DNA of 41,296 nucleotides from Chloroflexi bacterium UBA6077 (GCA_002436065.1 DIXP01000016.1:1-41296), one strand, 5' to 3'. Counted from the first letter of the stretch, positions 1 through 7,397 are shown. Numbers and translations: made by a program. The notes: generated by a model from the sequence alone, not told the origin.

Positions 1-50
1 ATGGCCCATTAGTGAAATAGCCCTGCAAGGTCGGATGCCATGTTGCCCTA

Positions 51-80
51 TTGTGATATCTCATCGTCAATGGGGATAAT
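51..80 (+). promoter_or_regulatory. Candidate promoter of the C39-SH3 gene, leaderless
   Basis: TTGTGA (51-56) and GATAAT (75-80) are separated by 18 bases. A transcript would begin about seven bases after the -10 box, at or next to the ATG at 87. No purine-rich ribosome binding site precedes that ATG, so the mRNA is probably leaderless. The boxes are visible; use of this promoter is inferred. Confidence 0.5.
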
Positions 81-86
81 GCACCC

Positions 87-1364
87 ATGATCGGCAATAA
101 CACGCGCTTTCTGCTGCGTCTCTCCATAGTCGTGGCATCCGTGCTTGCGATGGTCGTCGCTCTCCTCATTGGTACGCCCGACCTGCCCAGCGAGGAGCCC
201 TCTATGTCTCCAGTCGAGACTCCATCACTTGATGGCGCCCTCCCGTCCCCAATCCCTGTGACTCCACCAGACGCCTTGGTACGAGGGGCCGCTGGAGCCC
301 TTGTTTCAACCCCCACGCCTGAGTCCCTTCCCGAGTGGGTCGTGGCCCTACCGGGCGCTAGCCTAATCCTTCCCTGGGGCCCGGAGCGCACCTTTACTCG
401 TCCCCTGCCGGAGGGCTCGCCGCTCAAGGTGGAGAGGAGGATCGGCGATCGGCTCAGGGTCTACTACGCGGGGGATGGGGGCGACCAGCTGCCGGCCGAA
501 GGGCTGGTGGAGCCTTGGGAAGTCACCCCGTCTCGCGCCCCGAAGTGGGTCGCCGTTCGCGAGAGTGCAGCCTTGCGGTCCGGTGGCGGCCCTGGCGCCT
601 CCGTGTCGACCTGGTTGGCCGGTGGGGCTGTCCTGGAGGTTATTGAAGATGCCGGGACCAGCCTCCGGGTCTTCTACCTCGGGGATGGGCGCGGTCGGGA
701 GGCGGCAGAGGGTTGGGTCGAGTCGGCGAACGTCGCGGCTGCAGGGGAGGTCCTCGCCGCCGAGAGCCGGGGTGTGCGCTGGATAGACAGCGCTCAATAC
801 GCGTCCCTGACGTCCGGCAAGGGTGTTTGGCTGAGAGTGCCCTACCGCTCGCAATTGGACGGGAGCCTCTCGGCTACAGCCAACTGCGGGCCCGCCACTG
901 TGGCCATGGCCCTGGAGTTCCGCTACATTCCGGCAACCAACGCTGAGGTGCGCGCCCTGGTCTTGAGGTTACAGGGCAACTACGAGGACCCGGACAGTGG
1001 GGTGGCCATCCAGTACCTCCAGCAGGGCGTGGAAATGCTCGGGTTGCCGGGGTACGGCCTATACCTGGAGAAGGACAGCTTCAGGCGGTGGACGTTGGAG
1101 GATCTGCACGCCCATATTCGATCTGGCCGTCCGGTGATCCCTCAACTGAGATTCTGGCGGATGCCGGGTCGGGGCGACTCCGACTATGGGGAGGACCACT
1201 ACGTCGTGCTCACCGGCTTCCTGGGAGATGACATAATCTACAACGATCCTGTGGACACGGACGGGCCTGGGTTTGGCCGTCTCATCAGCTCTGCCGAGTT
1301 ACTGAAGGCATGGGAGGCATCCTACGTCCCCTTCGGAGCCTTCTCCGTGGGCGAATCGCCCTAG
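87..1364 (+). CDS. Secreted/anchored C39-like cysteine peptidase with two SH3-like modules
   Basis: 425 aa. Residues 8-28 form an N-terminal hydrophobic anchor or signal, followed by a Pro/Ser-rich linker to about residue 80. Two tandem SH3-like units (about 83-146 and 153-216) share the pattern G..LRV(Y/F)Y.GDG.....AEG.VE, so they look like an internal duplication. The C-terminal part (about 248-420) resembles the peptidase C39-like (C39_2) family: Cys267 in the NCGPA motif, His371 in DHYVVLTGF and Asp387 in YNDP fit a Cys-His-Asp triad. It probably acts outside the membrane, with the SH3 units binding the cell wall and the C39 domain cutting peptides or peptidoglycan stems. The substrate is unknown. 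No gene is linked to it as an obvious partner. The ATG is favoured because a promoter lies directly in front. Confidence 0.8.
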   Translation: MIGNNTRFLLRLSIVVASVLAMVVALLIGTPDLPSEEPSMSPVETPSLDGALPSPIPVTPPDALVRGAAGALVSTPTPESLPEWVVALPGASLILPWGPERTFTRPLPEGSPLKVERRIGDRLRVYYAGDGGDQLPAEGLVEPWEVTPSRAPKWVAVRESAALRSGGGPGASVSTWLAGGAVLEVIEDAGTSLRVFYLGDGRGREAAEGWVESANVAAAGEVLAAESRGVRWIDSAQYASLTSGKGVWLRVPYRSQLDGSLSATANCGPATVAMALEFRYIPATNAEVRALVLRLQGNYEDPDSGVAIQYLQQGVEMLGLPGYGLYLEKDSFRRWTLEDLHAHIRSGRPVIPQLRFWRMPGRGDSDYGEDHYVVLTGFLGDDIIYNDPVDTDGPGFGRLISSAELLKAWEASYVPFGAFSVGESP

Positions 1365-1436
1365 TAGGAGCTATACTTGCTATTGACGGCAGCGCACTGT
1401 TTGGGGGGGTGTCCCCTCTAGATTTGGGAGCCGCGA

Positions 1437-1778
1437 ATGCTTATGCGACTGGGTAGTCTGATGGGGTTGTGGAGAAAGGGACGCTTGACCTGGAACCTGT
1501 TATGGGACCCGCGCGTACCCTCGGCCGCCAAAATGATGATCCCGGGGGCACTGCTCTACGGGCTGATGCCGATAGACCTCGTGCCCGATTTTCTGCTCGC
1601 GCTTGGCCAACTGGACGACCTGACGCTACTTCTTCTAGCTGTGACCCTATTCCTGCGGCTGGCTCCCGCCAAGGTGGTGCGTGAGCACCTGGAGCGGCAA
1701 GATGGGCGTCGCCCTCCGCACGAACCACCTCAGGGCTCAGGCAAGGTGATAGACGGTGACTACCGTGTCGTGGAGTAG
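1437..1778 (+). CDS. DUF1232 (YkvA-like) membrane protein
   Basis: 113 aa. The block PSAAKMMIPGALLYGLMPIDLVPDFL, then LGQLDDLTLLLLAVTLFL, is the DUF1232/YkvA signature: a hydrophobic segment with a P.DL.PDF motif followed by a second hydrophobic segment with a DD pair. Members are small inner-membrane proteins of unknown function. GGGAG six bases before the ATG supports the start; a second in-frame ATG lies two codons later. The tail after residue 85 is polar. A 72-base gap separates it from the preceding C39-like gene, and a functional link is not evident. Confidence 0.8.
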   Translation: MLMRLGSLMGLWRKGRLTWNLLWDPRVPSAAKMMIPGALLYGLMPIDLVPDFLLALGQLDDLTLLLLAVTLFLRLAPAKVVREHLERQDGRRPPHEPPQGSGKVIDGDYRVVE

Positions 1779-1802
1779 GCCCAAGGTTGCCGGTTGGTTG
1801 AT

Positions 1803-1821
1803 ATGGTGGGAGCACCATTTC
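1803..1821 (+). terminator. Possible weak terminator after the DUF1232 gene
   Basis: A perfect 6-bp stem (ATGGTG, loop GGAG, CACCAT) ends at 1818 and is followed by TTT. It lies 25 bases after the DUF1232 stop codon. The stem is short and the T-run minimal, so this is only a candidate. Confidence 0.3.
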
Positions 1822-1887
1822 TGCGCCAGATTGCCGAGAGGTGCGAGGAGCACGCCCTCTCGCTGACTATTCGAGCATAATACCGCT

Positions 1888-1934
1888 GGGGCCCAGGTCT
1901 GAACGCGGATGAGCACACCGTTCAGGCTGGCCCC
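1888..1934. repeat. Interrupted inverted repeat / hairpin
   Basis: GGGGCC (1888-1893) pairs with GGCCCC (1929-1934), and CTGAACG (1899-1905) pairs with CGTTCAG (1919-1925). This gives a two-part stem with a 13-base loop. No T-run follows. Function unknown. Confidence 0.4.
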
Positions 1935-2387
1935 GCTGGGAACCCCGTACTACCCATGCTCCGTTATCTAGCTCTAGCCCAACCCCTCGGCTCTATCTAC
2001 CGTAGAGGGCTCGGTTCCGTGGGGGGATGGACCACGACTGAGCGATGTTCCTGCCCTGGGAGCACCAGGGGCTTGGTTCCGTACCAGACCTCCCAGTCGG
2101 TTGCACAGATTCCGAGTCTAAACAGCGCCTTAAAGAAAAGCTCCACCATGTCGCTCTCCTGGCTGCTGGTTGGCTCCCTTCGAGTGATGAACGTCAAGTT
2201 CCTCGAGACCTCCGTTCTCATCGGTACCTGTCGATGTTGAGGGAAGATCTGGGGTGAGTGCGGCATCGATCGTCCCCCCGCAAAGAGCTGTGAAGCTGCC
2301 TGCCTGGGAGGCAGTCGAACAGTTCTAAGCAAGATCTGTACCGAAGTTGAAGAAGCTGGGTCGCGGCAAACTCGACCGATAGATCGC

Positions 2388-2618
2388 CTAAATGTCCAGG
2401 GAGTACCTGTCCCGCAGCCGAGCGCGAAGCTGTGTCTCATGCAGCTGTTCTTGCCCCAGTAGCTGCACCAAAAACTCCTTCAGGCTCGGGTCGTCAACCA
2501 ATCTTACTGCCATTTGAAGATACGCCTGGCTCTCGATCTCGTGGGCTAGGGCGCGAAGCAGCATCTCAAGCGCCTCGATACCTGTGCCATTGCGCCCTTC
2601 TTCTCGCGTGGAAGACAT
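2388..2618 (-). CDS. Small ferritin-like / rubrerythrin-type protein (single helical hairpin)
   Basis: 76 aa from the ATG at 2618, which has AGGAG six bases upstream; a longer in-frame start exists at 2660 but lacks such a site. The core reads LAHEIESQAYLQMAV..DDPSLKEFLVQLLGQEQLHETQL. This is the E..A...Y, D..LK..L, E..H pattern of half a rubrerythrin/ferritin-like four-helix bundle, so two copies could form a dimeric di-iron site. Full rubrerythrins are about twice as long. It may help with iron handling or oxidative stress, but the size makes function uncertain. It is monocistronic, with an extended -10 promoter upstream. Confidence 0.6.
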   Translation of the reverse strand: MSSTREEGRNGTGIEALEMLLRALAHEIESQAYLQMAVRLVDDPSLKEFLVQLLGQEQLHETQLRARLRDRYSLDI

Positions 2619-2650
2619 CGACATCTCCTGCGATGCGCTGGATTTGCCGC

Positions 2651-2662
2651 ATTCTACCACAG
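2651..2662 (-). promoter_or_regulatory. Extended -10 promoter of the ferritin-like gene
   Basis: On the minus strand the sequence CTGTGGTAGAAT contains TG-n-TAGAAT, an extended -10 element. It lies about 33 bases before the start codon at 2618. The identical 12-mer occurs upstream of pyrE and a near copy upstream of the beta-CASP gene. No convincing -35 box is visible, as expected for extended -10 promoters. Confidence 0.55.
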
Positions 2663-2813
2663 CCGGTGATCCCCAGAACCGGCTTCGACGGGCAAAGATG
2701 GGGCTTTCAGGTTGTCGATTCGTCGCGCACTGCCCCGTGATTGGCAGTCTCTATCGACCTGCAAGATGCCCTCATACGACGTGTGGCGCGCTGAAGTGGG
2801 GGGGATGCACCCG

Positions 2814-2822
2814 TGGTATACT
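2814..2822 (+). promoter_or_regulatory. Candidate extended -10 of the VTT-domain gene
   Basis: TGGTATACT is an extended -10 (TG-n-TATACT) on the plus strand, upstream of the DedA-like gene. No clear -35 box is seen. Transcription would start near 2829. Confidence 0.4.
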
Positions 2823-2864
2823 CCCTACTGAGCGAGGGGGCGACGCGCCTACCAGCTGCCTTCC

Positions 2865-3482
2865 TTGCGGCCCCCATTCTCGTTGCAAGACGGTAGTCTC
2901 GGATGGTACAGGTCGGGAATAGCGATTCTCTGGGGGAGACCACAATGCTACTGCGCGATCCGATCAGACTGCAGGCGAAGGCTCGAAAGGGCGCCGCGCT
3001 GGCGATGTCTGTGGGGTCCCGACCCAGCGTTGCTTGCCCCCCTAGGCTACCCTGGCATCGCGCTGTTGCTCTTCCTTGCCTCCGGTACCATCGTCCTTCC
3101 GGCCCCAGGCTTCGCTGCTGTCATGGTGGCTGGCGTCACATGGAATCCTTGGTTGGTGGGGATAGCGGGTGGCATCGGCGCCGGAGTAGGGGAGATCACC
3201 GGGTACATGGTTGGGGCAGGGGGGGGAGAACTCCTTGACAAGGTGCGCTGCACCAATGCCTGGGTCTGCGCGCACCAATGGATCACCAAACACGGGTTCT
3301 TGACCCTGTTCCTCGTAGCGGCCACGCCGAATCCCTTCTTCGACGCCGCCGGGATCGTGGCGGGCTCACTCTCCTACCCACTGGGCAAGTTTTGGCTGGC
3401 CACCACTCTGGGGAAGTGCGTCAAGTACACCGCCCTGGCCCTGCTTTCAGGTGGGGCCTGGAGCTGGTGGGCCATGCGCTGA
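2865..3482 (+). CDS. VTT/DedA-type (SNARE-associated) membrane protein, 5' end unresolved
   Basis: The recognisable protein runs from about 3018 to the stop at 3482: LLAPLGYPGIALLLFLASGTIVLP, then AGVTWNPWLVGIAGGIGAGVGEITGYMVGAGGGELL and, near the end, ATPNPFFDAAGIVAGSLSYP..FW. This matches the VTT domain of DedA-like proteins: several membrane segments, a G...GE..GY motif and an amphipathic NP.FD segment. DedA-family proteins are linked to lipid carrier or lipid transport. The open frame extends back to a TTG at 2865 without a ribosome binding site, and its first 50 residues are not protein-like. The only well-formed start nearby is ATG 2945, preceded by GGGGGAG, but it is in a different frame. 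A single-base frameshift between 2945 and about 3018 is therefore possible. No partner gene is evident. Confidence 0.65.
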   Translation: MRPPFSLQDGSLGWYRSGIAILWGRPQCYCAIRSDCRRRLERAPRWRCLWGPDPALLAPLGYPGIALLLFLASGTIVLPAPGFAAVMVAGVTWNPWLVGIAGGIGAGVGEITGYMVGAGGGELLDKVRCTNAWVCAHQWITKHGFLTLFLVAATPNPFFDAAGIVAGSLSYPLGKFWLATTLGKCVKYTALALLSGGAWSWWAMR

Positions 3483-3503
3483 GGGCCGGGCGACGAGTAC
3501 TGA

Positions 3504-3636
3504 GTAGTGCAGGGCCCTGTGCCCTGCCACCCGTTGGCGTACACCCACATAACCACCTGCTCTACCCGCACCCGGACCCATCGGCAACGACGCAAGGCAG
3601 GGCAACTGGACGGCAGGGCACAGGTCCCTGCACTAC
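3504..3636. repeat. Long inverted repeat between the VTT gene and pyrE
   Basis: Arms 3504-3528 and 3612-3636 are each 25 bases and match as reverse complements at 24 of 25 positions, around an 83-base loop. The outer flanks (GAGTACTGAG near 3495-3504 and GGTACTCAGCACTC near 3717-3730) are also roughly inverted and belong to the ACTCATTACT-type repeats seen elsewhere. The loop contains no open frame of note. It could be a non-autonomous mobile element or a folded terminator for the two convergent genes. Confidence 0.6.
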
Positions 3637-3730
3637 GTGACGGGGGGGACCAGCGGCCCGCGCTCCCGGCGGATGGCGGGGCTACGATCGGCGGACGGCA
3701 GGGCTTCGTCCACTCGGTACTCAGCACTCA

Positions 3731-4303
3731 TTACTTGTGCAGATAGGCTTCCAGCTCCGTCTTGGTGAAGAGCGACTTGAACACGAACCCTGCGGACTCG
3801 ACGTTGTCTCGGGCACCCTCCTCCCTGTCGACGATCCCCAGGATGAACAGGACATCCATGCCAAGGCTTCGAAGTTTCTCCGCTGATGCTATTGCCTGGG
3901 CACCTGTCGTCATCACGTCTTCCACCACGACGACCTTCTCACCCGGATTGATCTCCCCTTCGATCAGCTTCTGCGTGGCGTATTCCTTCGTCCCCTTCTT
4001 GACGATGACGAACGGTATGCCTGTCTCCAGGGAGGCGGCAGTTGCCAGGGCGACTGCACCCAATTCGGGGCCTGCTATCCGGTCCGCCTCGGGTGGGATC
4101 TCGGCCGCTAGCAGCTTGGCCAGAGGTCGCAGTATATGGGGCTTCGTCTCGAAGAGGTACTTGTCGAAGTAGTAGCGGCTGCGTCGTCCCGAACTCAGGA
4201 GGAAATCGCCCTCCAGATAGGCGTGCCTCACCAACTCCTGAGCCACCTGCTCTCGAAGTCGGGGGCCGTTCTCGATCCCACCACTTCCTTCGCCTGCCTT
4301 CAT
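3731..4303 (-). CDS. pyrE: Orotate phosphoribosyltransferase
   Basis: 190 aa from the ATG at 4303, preceded by AGGAGG at the right distance; an upstream ATG at 4324 is less well placed. The enzyme joins orotate to PRPP to give OMP in pyrimidine synthesis. Residues 36-50 (LLSSGRRSRYYFDKY), 78-84 (GPELGAV), the Lys pair in VKKGTKEYAT (about 101-110) and the PRPP-binding loop VVVVEDVMTTGAQ (124-136) are all typical, and the length is normal. The other pyrimidine genes are not in this window, so it stands alone, divergent from a P1-family peptidase. The stop codon lies inside a short repeat (ACTCATTACTTGTGC) that extends into the 3' flank, so the last few codons may be repeat-derived. Confidence 0.9.
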   Translation of the reverse strand: MKAGEGSGGIENGPRLREQVAQELVRHAYLEGDFLLSSGRRSRYYFDKYLFETKPHILRPLAKLLAAEIPPEADRIAGPELGAVALATAASLETGIPFVIVKKGTKEYATQKLIEGEINPGEKVVVVEDVMTTGAQAIASAEKLRSLGMDVLFILGIVDREEGARDNVESAGFVFKSLFTKTELEAYLHK

Positions 4304-4338
4304 TGCGACCTCCTGCGTGACCATGCGAATTTCGGACT

Positions 4339-4350
4339 ATTCTACCACAG
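4339..4350 (-). promoter_or_regulatory. Extended -10 promoter of pyrE
   Basis: The minus-strand 12-mer CTGTGGTAGAAT carries TG-n-TAGAAT and lies 36 bases before the pyrE start. It is identical to the 12-mer upstream of the ferritin-like gene. A weak TTGGGA box lies 15 bases further upstream. Confidence 0.55.
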
Positions 4351-4378
4351 GGTTGCTGATCCCAAGGACGCAGGCTCG

Positions 4379-4384
4379 TATAAT
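4379..4384 (+). promoter_or_regulatory. -10 box of the P1 peptidase gene
   Basis: A perfect TATAAT lies 32 bases before the ATG at 4417 and would give a leader of about 25 bases. The -35 region is poor: TTGCTG is 20 bases away and CTGATC 17 bases away. Confidence 0.5.
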
Positions 4385-4416
4385 CGATGTGAATACTGGT
4401 AGCTAGCGGGGCGGAA

Positions 4417-5397
4417 ATGGAACAAGACAGCATAGTAGACGTGCCTGGCCTCAGAGTGGGCCACTATTCGGATCTTCAGGCTGCTACGGGCTGCACGGTG
4501 GTACTGTGCGACCAGCCTATGGTGGGTGGTTGCTTCGTGTCTGGCGCCGCACCGGGTACACGGGAAACTGCGCTGCTGGATCCCAATTGCCTGGTGCAGG
4601 AGGTCGATGCCGTGCTGTTGGGCGGAGGAAGCGCCTTCGGGCTGGATGCGGCCACCGGAGTGATGCGCTATCTGGAAGAGAGGGGCAGGGGATTCGACAC
4701 CCGAGTGGCGCGGGTGCCGATAGTCCCCGCTGCCATCCTTTATGACCTTGGCATCGGCAGTCCGAAGGTGAGACCCGGCGCGGAGGAAGGCTACCGAGCC
4801 TGTCTCGACGCTCGGGCTGGAAGGGTGGACCAGGGCAACGTGGGGGCAGGCACCGGGGCCACGGTGGGGAAGCTGCTGGGTCCCCACTACGCCATGAAAG
4901 GGGGGCTGGGCAGCGCCAGCATGACCCTGCCAGGCGGAGCGGTTGTAGGGGCCATTGCTGCCGTCAACTGCGCGGGGGATGTGGTCGATCCTTCGAATGG
5001 GATGATCGTTGCGGGAGCCCGCGACCCGCGGGGAGGGGGACTCCTTGGATCTGAGCAGTGGCTGCGAACAGGCGGCTTTCCGGATGGTTGGCCGAGTGCC
5101 AACACAGTCATTGCCGTGGTCGCCACCAATGCCCACCTGGGCAAGGCGCACTGCAGCCGCCTGGCCCTCCTGGCCTATCAAGGGCTGGCTCGCGCGGTGC
5201 GTCCCATCACCATGTTCGATGGGGACGTGGTCTTCAGTTTGGCCGCGTCTCAGATGGAGGCGAAGGCCGTGGATCTGAGCCTTCTGGGAGCGGCTGCCGC
5301 GGAGGCACTGGTCCAAGCCATTCTGAGAGGAGTCAGGTCCGCGGACAGTCTCGGTGGATACCCCTCATCACTCATCACTCGTGCAAATGGCACGTAA
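4417..5397 (+). CDS. P1-family (S58, DmpA/NylC-like) autoprocessing peptidase
   Basis: 326 aa. The P1 family comprises N-terminal nucleophile hydrolases made as a precursor that cuts itself before a Thr or Ser, which then becomes the catalytic residue; members act on amino-terminal residues, beta-peptides or nylon oligomers. Features seen: VPGLRVGHYSD near the start, LLGGGSAFGLDAATGVMRYLEERG (67-90), GNVGAGTGATVGK (140-152), and the predicted cleavage point Asn229-Thr230 in SANTVIAVVATNA. The end VQAILRGVRSADSLGGYPS is family-like, but the last ten residues are encoded by a short repeat (TCATCACTCATCACTCGTGC) that supplies the stop codon. The substrate cannot be told. The upstream gap is shared with divergent pyrE; a site-2 protease gene follows after 106 bases. 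Confidence 0.85.
   Translation: MEQDSIVDVPGLRVGHYSDLQAATGCTVVLCDQPMVGGCFVSGAAPGTRETALLDPNCLVQEVDAVLLGGGSAFGLDAATGVMRYLEERGRGFDTRVARVPIVPAAILYDLGIGSPKVRPGAEEGYRACLDARAGRVDQGNVGAGTGATVGKLLGPHYAMKGGLGSASMTLPGGAVVGAIAAVNCAGDVVDPSNGMIVAGARDPRGGGLLGSEQWLRTGGFPDGWPSANTVIAVVATNAHLGKAHCSRLALLAYQGLARAVRPITMFDGDVVFSLAASQMEAKAVDLSLLGAAAAEALVQAILRGVRSADSLGGYPSSLITRANGT
5366..5396. repeat. ACTCATC-type heptamer repeat plus small hairpin
   Basis: TCATCACTCATCACTC is two to three copies of a seven-base unit, followed directly by CGTGC-aaatg-GCACG, a 5-bp hairpin. The same array-plus-hairpin arrangement occurs at about 10905-10934. Here it overlaps the last codons and stop of the P1 peptidase gene. Confidence 0.55.
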
Positions 5398-5503
5398 CCT
5401 GCTCCCCCTCGCCCGAGTGTTGAGCTTCTCGATACTGAGTGAAGGCTGGCCAGTCCACTGGGACACAGCCCTTCTCCAAGACCGAGTTGCCGGAGGATGA
5501 GAG

Positions 5504-6661
5504 ATGCTAGGCAATTCCATCCGCATTGCTAGGATCGGGGATATCGACGTAGGAGTCCACTACAGCTGGATCCTCGTGTTCCTGTTGGTAGCCTGGTCGT
5601 TGGCGGTGGGGCTGTTTCCCAGTCAGTTCCCGGGCATCTCTATCGGCATATACTGGATCATGGGGTTTGGAGCCTCGTTACTGCTGTTTGTGTCGGTTCT
5701 GATCCACGAGTTGGCACACTCCTTCACGGCGGAAGCGCGTGGCTTGCGTGTGAGTAGCATAACGTTGTTCATCTTTGGCGGCGTCTCCAACATCAGCGGA
5801 GAGCCTCGAAGCGCCCGAGATGAACTGCTCATATCGGCGGTTGGGCCTGCGTCCAGCCTGGTGTTGGGAGGACTTCTGTACGTCCTGTGGTTGGCGTTGG
5901 GTGCTGGTGGAGGCCCCGTTGAGGGTGTGGTGCTGTACCTTGCGAGCATCAATATCCTGCTGGCCCTATTCAACCTCATTCCTGGGTTCCCATTGGATGG
6001 AGGCCGGGTCCTGAGAGCCATCGTGTGGTGGGTCAGCGGGAGCATCAGTACAGCCACCAGGGTGGCAGTGGCTTCTGGCAGCGTTGTGGCCTTCCTGTTT
6101 GTCCTTGGGGGGCTGTTCCTGCTGTTCAACGGCGCATTCATCAGCGGGGTGTGGTTGATACTGATTGGCTGGTTCCTCCGGACCGCCGCTGATGCCACCG
6201 GCCGGGAATCTCAGGCGACCAATTGGTTGCGAGGTGTCACGGTTGGGCGCGTGATGAACCCGAGACCGGCCACCGTGGATCCAGAGGAAAGCCTTGCCCA
6301 ACTGGTCCACGAGCATATCCTGCGGCGATCTGTGCGCGCCCTGCCTGTGGTGGAGGGAGAGCGCCTGGTGGGGATGGTCACCCTCAACGAGGTGCGTGAT
6401 ATCCCCAAGGAGCAATGGGAGACTACACCCGTGCGAACAGTGATGATGAGGGTGGATGACCTGCGGACGGTTCCCCCGCAACAGGACTTGACTACCGCGC
6501 TCCGCCTGCTGGCGGAGCACGACATCAACCAGTTGCCCGTGGTCGAGGATGGCCGTCTGGTCGGGCTGTTGAGTCGCAGCAACGTGATCAGGTATATCGA
6601 GGTCCGCGAGGAGTTGGGCGCCCCGCCCGAAGAGGGCGAAGAGGGCGGGCGGGCGGCATAA
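5504..6661 (+). CDS. Site-2 protease family (M50) membrane metalloprotease with two CBS domains
   Basis: 385 aa, start supported by GGAGG before the ATG. Members cut transmembrane substrates inside the membrane, often releasing a regulator. The zinc motif HELAH is at residues 68-72, and the second metal ligand lies in NLIPGFPLDGGRVLRAI (Asp165). About six hydrophobic segments occupy residues 20-227. Two CBS domains follow (about 245-305 and 310-370; VMNPRPATVDP..., then MMRVDDLRTVPP...LPVVEDGRLVGLLSRSNV), which usually sense adenosine nucleotides. This is the Rip3/SpoIVFB-like S2P-CBS architecture. A short acidic tail (EEGEEGG) closes it. It starts a probable operon with the phosphoribosyltransferase (28-base gap) and DUF2795 genes. 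The substrate is unknown. Confidence 0.9.
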   Translation: MLGNSIRIARIGDIDVGVHYSWILVFLLVAWSLAVGLFPSQFPGISIGIYWIMGFGASLLLFVSVLIHELAHSFTAEARGLRVSSITLFIFGGVSNISGEPRSARDELLISAVGPASSLVLGGLLYVLWLALGAGGGPVEGVVLYLASINILLALFNLIPGFPLDGGRVLRAIVWWVSGSISTATRVAVASGSVVAFLFVLGGLFLLFNGAFISGVWLILIGWFLRTAADATGRESQATNWLRGVTVGRVMNPRPATVDPEESLAQLVHEHILRRSVRALPVVEGERLVGMVTLNEVRDIPKEQWETTPVRTVMMRVDDLRTVPPQQDLTTALRLLAEHDINQLPVVEDGRLVGLLSRSNVIRYIEVREELGAPPEEGEEGGRAA

Positions 6662-6689
6662 TCCAGTGACGAGTGTGAATGGAGGGGAT

Positions 6690-7352
6690 ATGCCTCTCTT
6701 CGAAGACAGGCGAGATGCTGGTCGGCGGCTTGCCGACGAACTTGTGGGATATCGGGGGGTGGATGGTCTGGTGCTGGCTCTTCCGAGGGGTGGGATAGTG
6801 GTTGGCTTCGAGGTAGCCAATGCCCTGGGGCTTCCACTGCAGCCGTTTGTCTCCCGAAAGATTGGAGCGCCCGGCAATCTGGAGTTGGCTATAGGCGCGG
6901 TGGCCGAGGGTGATGGCGTGTGGACCGATTCCGAGGCGATGAGCCTCCTGGGTGTGCCTGATGAGTACGTTCAAGAGGAAGCTGATCGGCAGCGACAGGA
7001 GATCGATCGGCGGATACAGCTGTATCGCCGTGGGCAGCCGCTCCCGCCGCTGGAGGGCAAGACCGTCCTGGTGGTAGATGACGGCGTGGCTACCGGTTAC
7101 ACCATGCTGGCGGCCCTGCGAGGCATCCGGCAAGGGAACCCCGGTCTCCTGGTGGCAGCAGTGCCCGTGGCTCCCCAGGCCACCCTCTGGCGCGTCTCGC
7201 AGGAGGCGGACCGGGTCGTCTGCCTGGCGACACCTGAACCCTTCATTGCTGTTGGCTACCACTACGTTGGTTTTGAGCAGGTGTCTGATGAGCAGGTAGT
7301 GGAGATCCTGGAGTTTGCTAATCGGCAAATGGGTGCCAGAGGGCGAAGCTGA
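6690..7352 (+). CDS. Phosphoribosyltransferase family protein
   Basis: 220 aa from the ATG at 6690, preceded by GGAGGGG; an upstream in-frame start at 6666 is weaker. The PRPP-binding loop is VLVVDDGVATGYT (126-138). The N-terminal block FEDRRDAGRRLADEL...LVLALPRGGIVVGFEVA (4-43) and the FVSRKIGAPGNLELAIGAVAEG segment (53-74) are typical of the stand-alone PRTase group that in other bacteria is fused to dienelactone-hydrolase-like domains. The group's substrate is not established; it is not PyrE- or Hpt-like in its hood region. It sits in the middle of a three-gene run with the S2P-CBS protease and DUF2795 protein. Confidence 0.85.
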   Translation: MPLFEDRRDAGRRLADELVGYRGVDGLVLALPRGGIVVGFEVANALGLPLQPFVSRKIGAPGNLELAIGAVAEGDGVWTDSEAMSLLGVPDEYVQEEADRQRQEIDRRIQLYRRGQPLPPLEGKTVLVVDDGVATGYTMLAALRGIRQGNPGLLVAAVPVAPQATLWRVSQEADRVVCLATPEPFIAVGYHYVGFEQVSDEQVVEILEFANRQMGARGRS

Positions 7353-7397
7353 CCTGCTTCAAGGTGATGGAGTACCAATGCACTTGGAGGGCTGACA

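Larger units (their letters stand above)
1779..2387. other. 609-bp stretch without a supportable gene
   Basis: Open frames here (for example on the minus strand at 1997-2440) have no recognisable domain, no good ribosome binding site and poor protein-like composition. The stretch holds a short hairpin with ATGGTG/CACCAT arms (1803-1818) followed by three Ts, which could end the DUF1232 transcript. A longer interrupted hairpin spans 1888-1934, with GGGGCC/GGCCCC outer and CTGAACG/CGTTCAG inner arms. It may be decayed coding sequence or hold an unrecognised RNA. I found no tRNA-like or riboswitch-like pattern. Confidence 0.5.

Noticed and set aside
1997..2440. A 147-codon minus-strand open frame
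   Set aside because: No recognisable domain, no ribosome site, unlikely residue make-up (many Arg, Ser and Pro in runs), and it overlaps the end of the ferritin-like gene.
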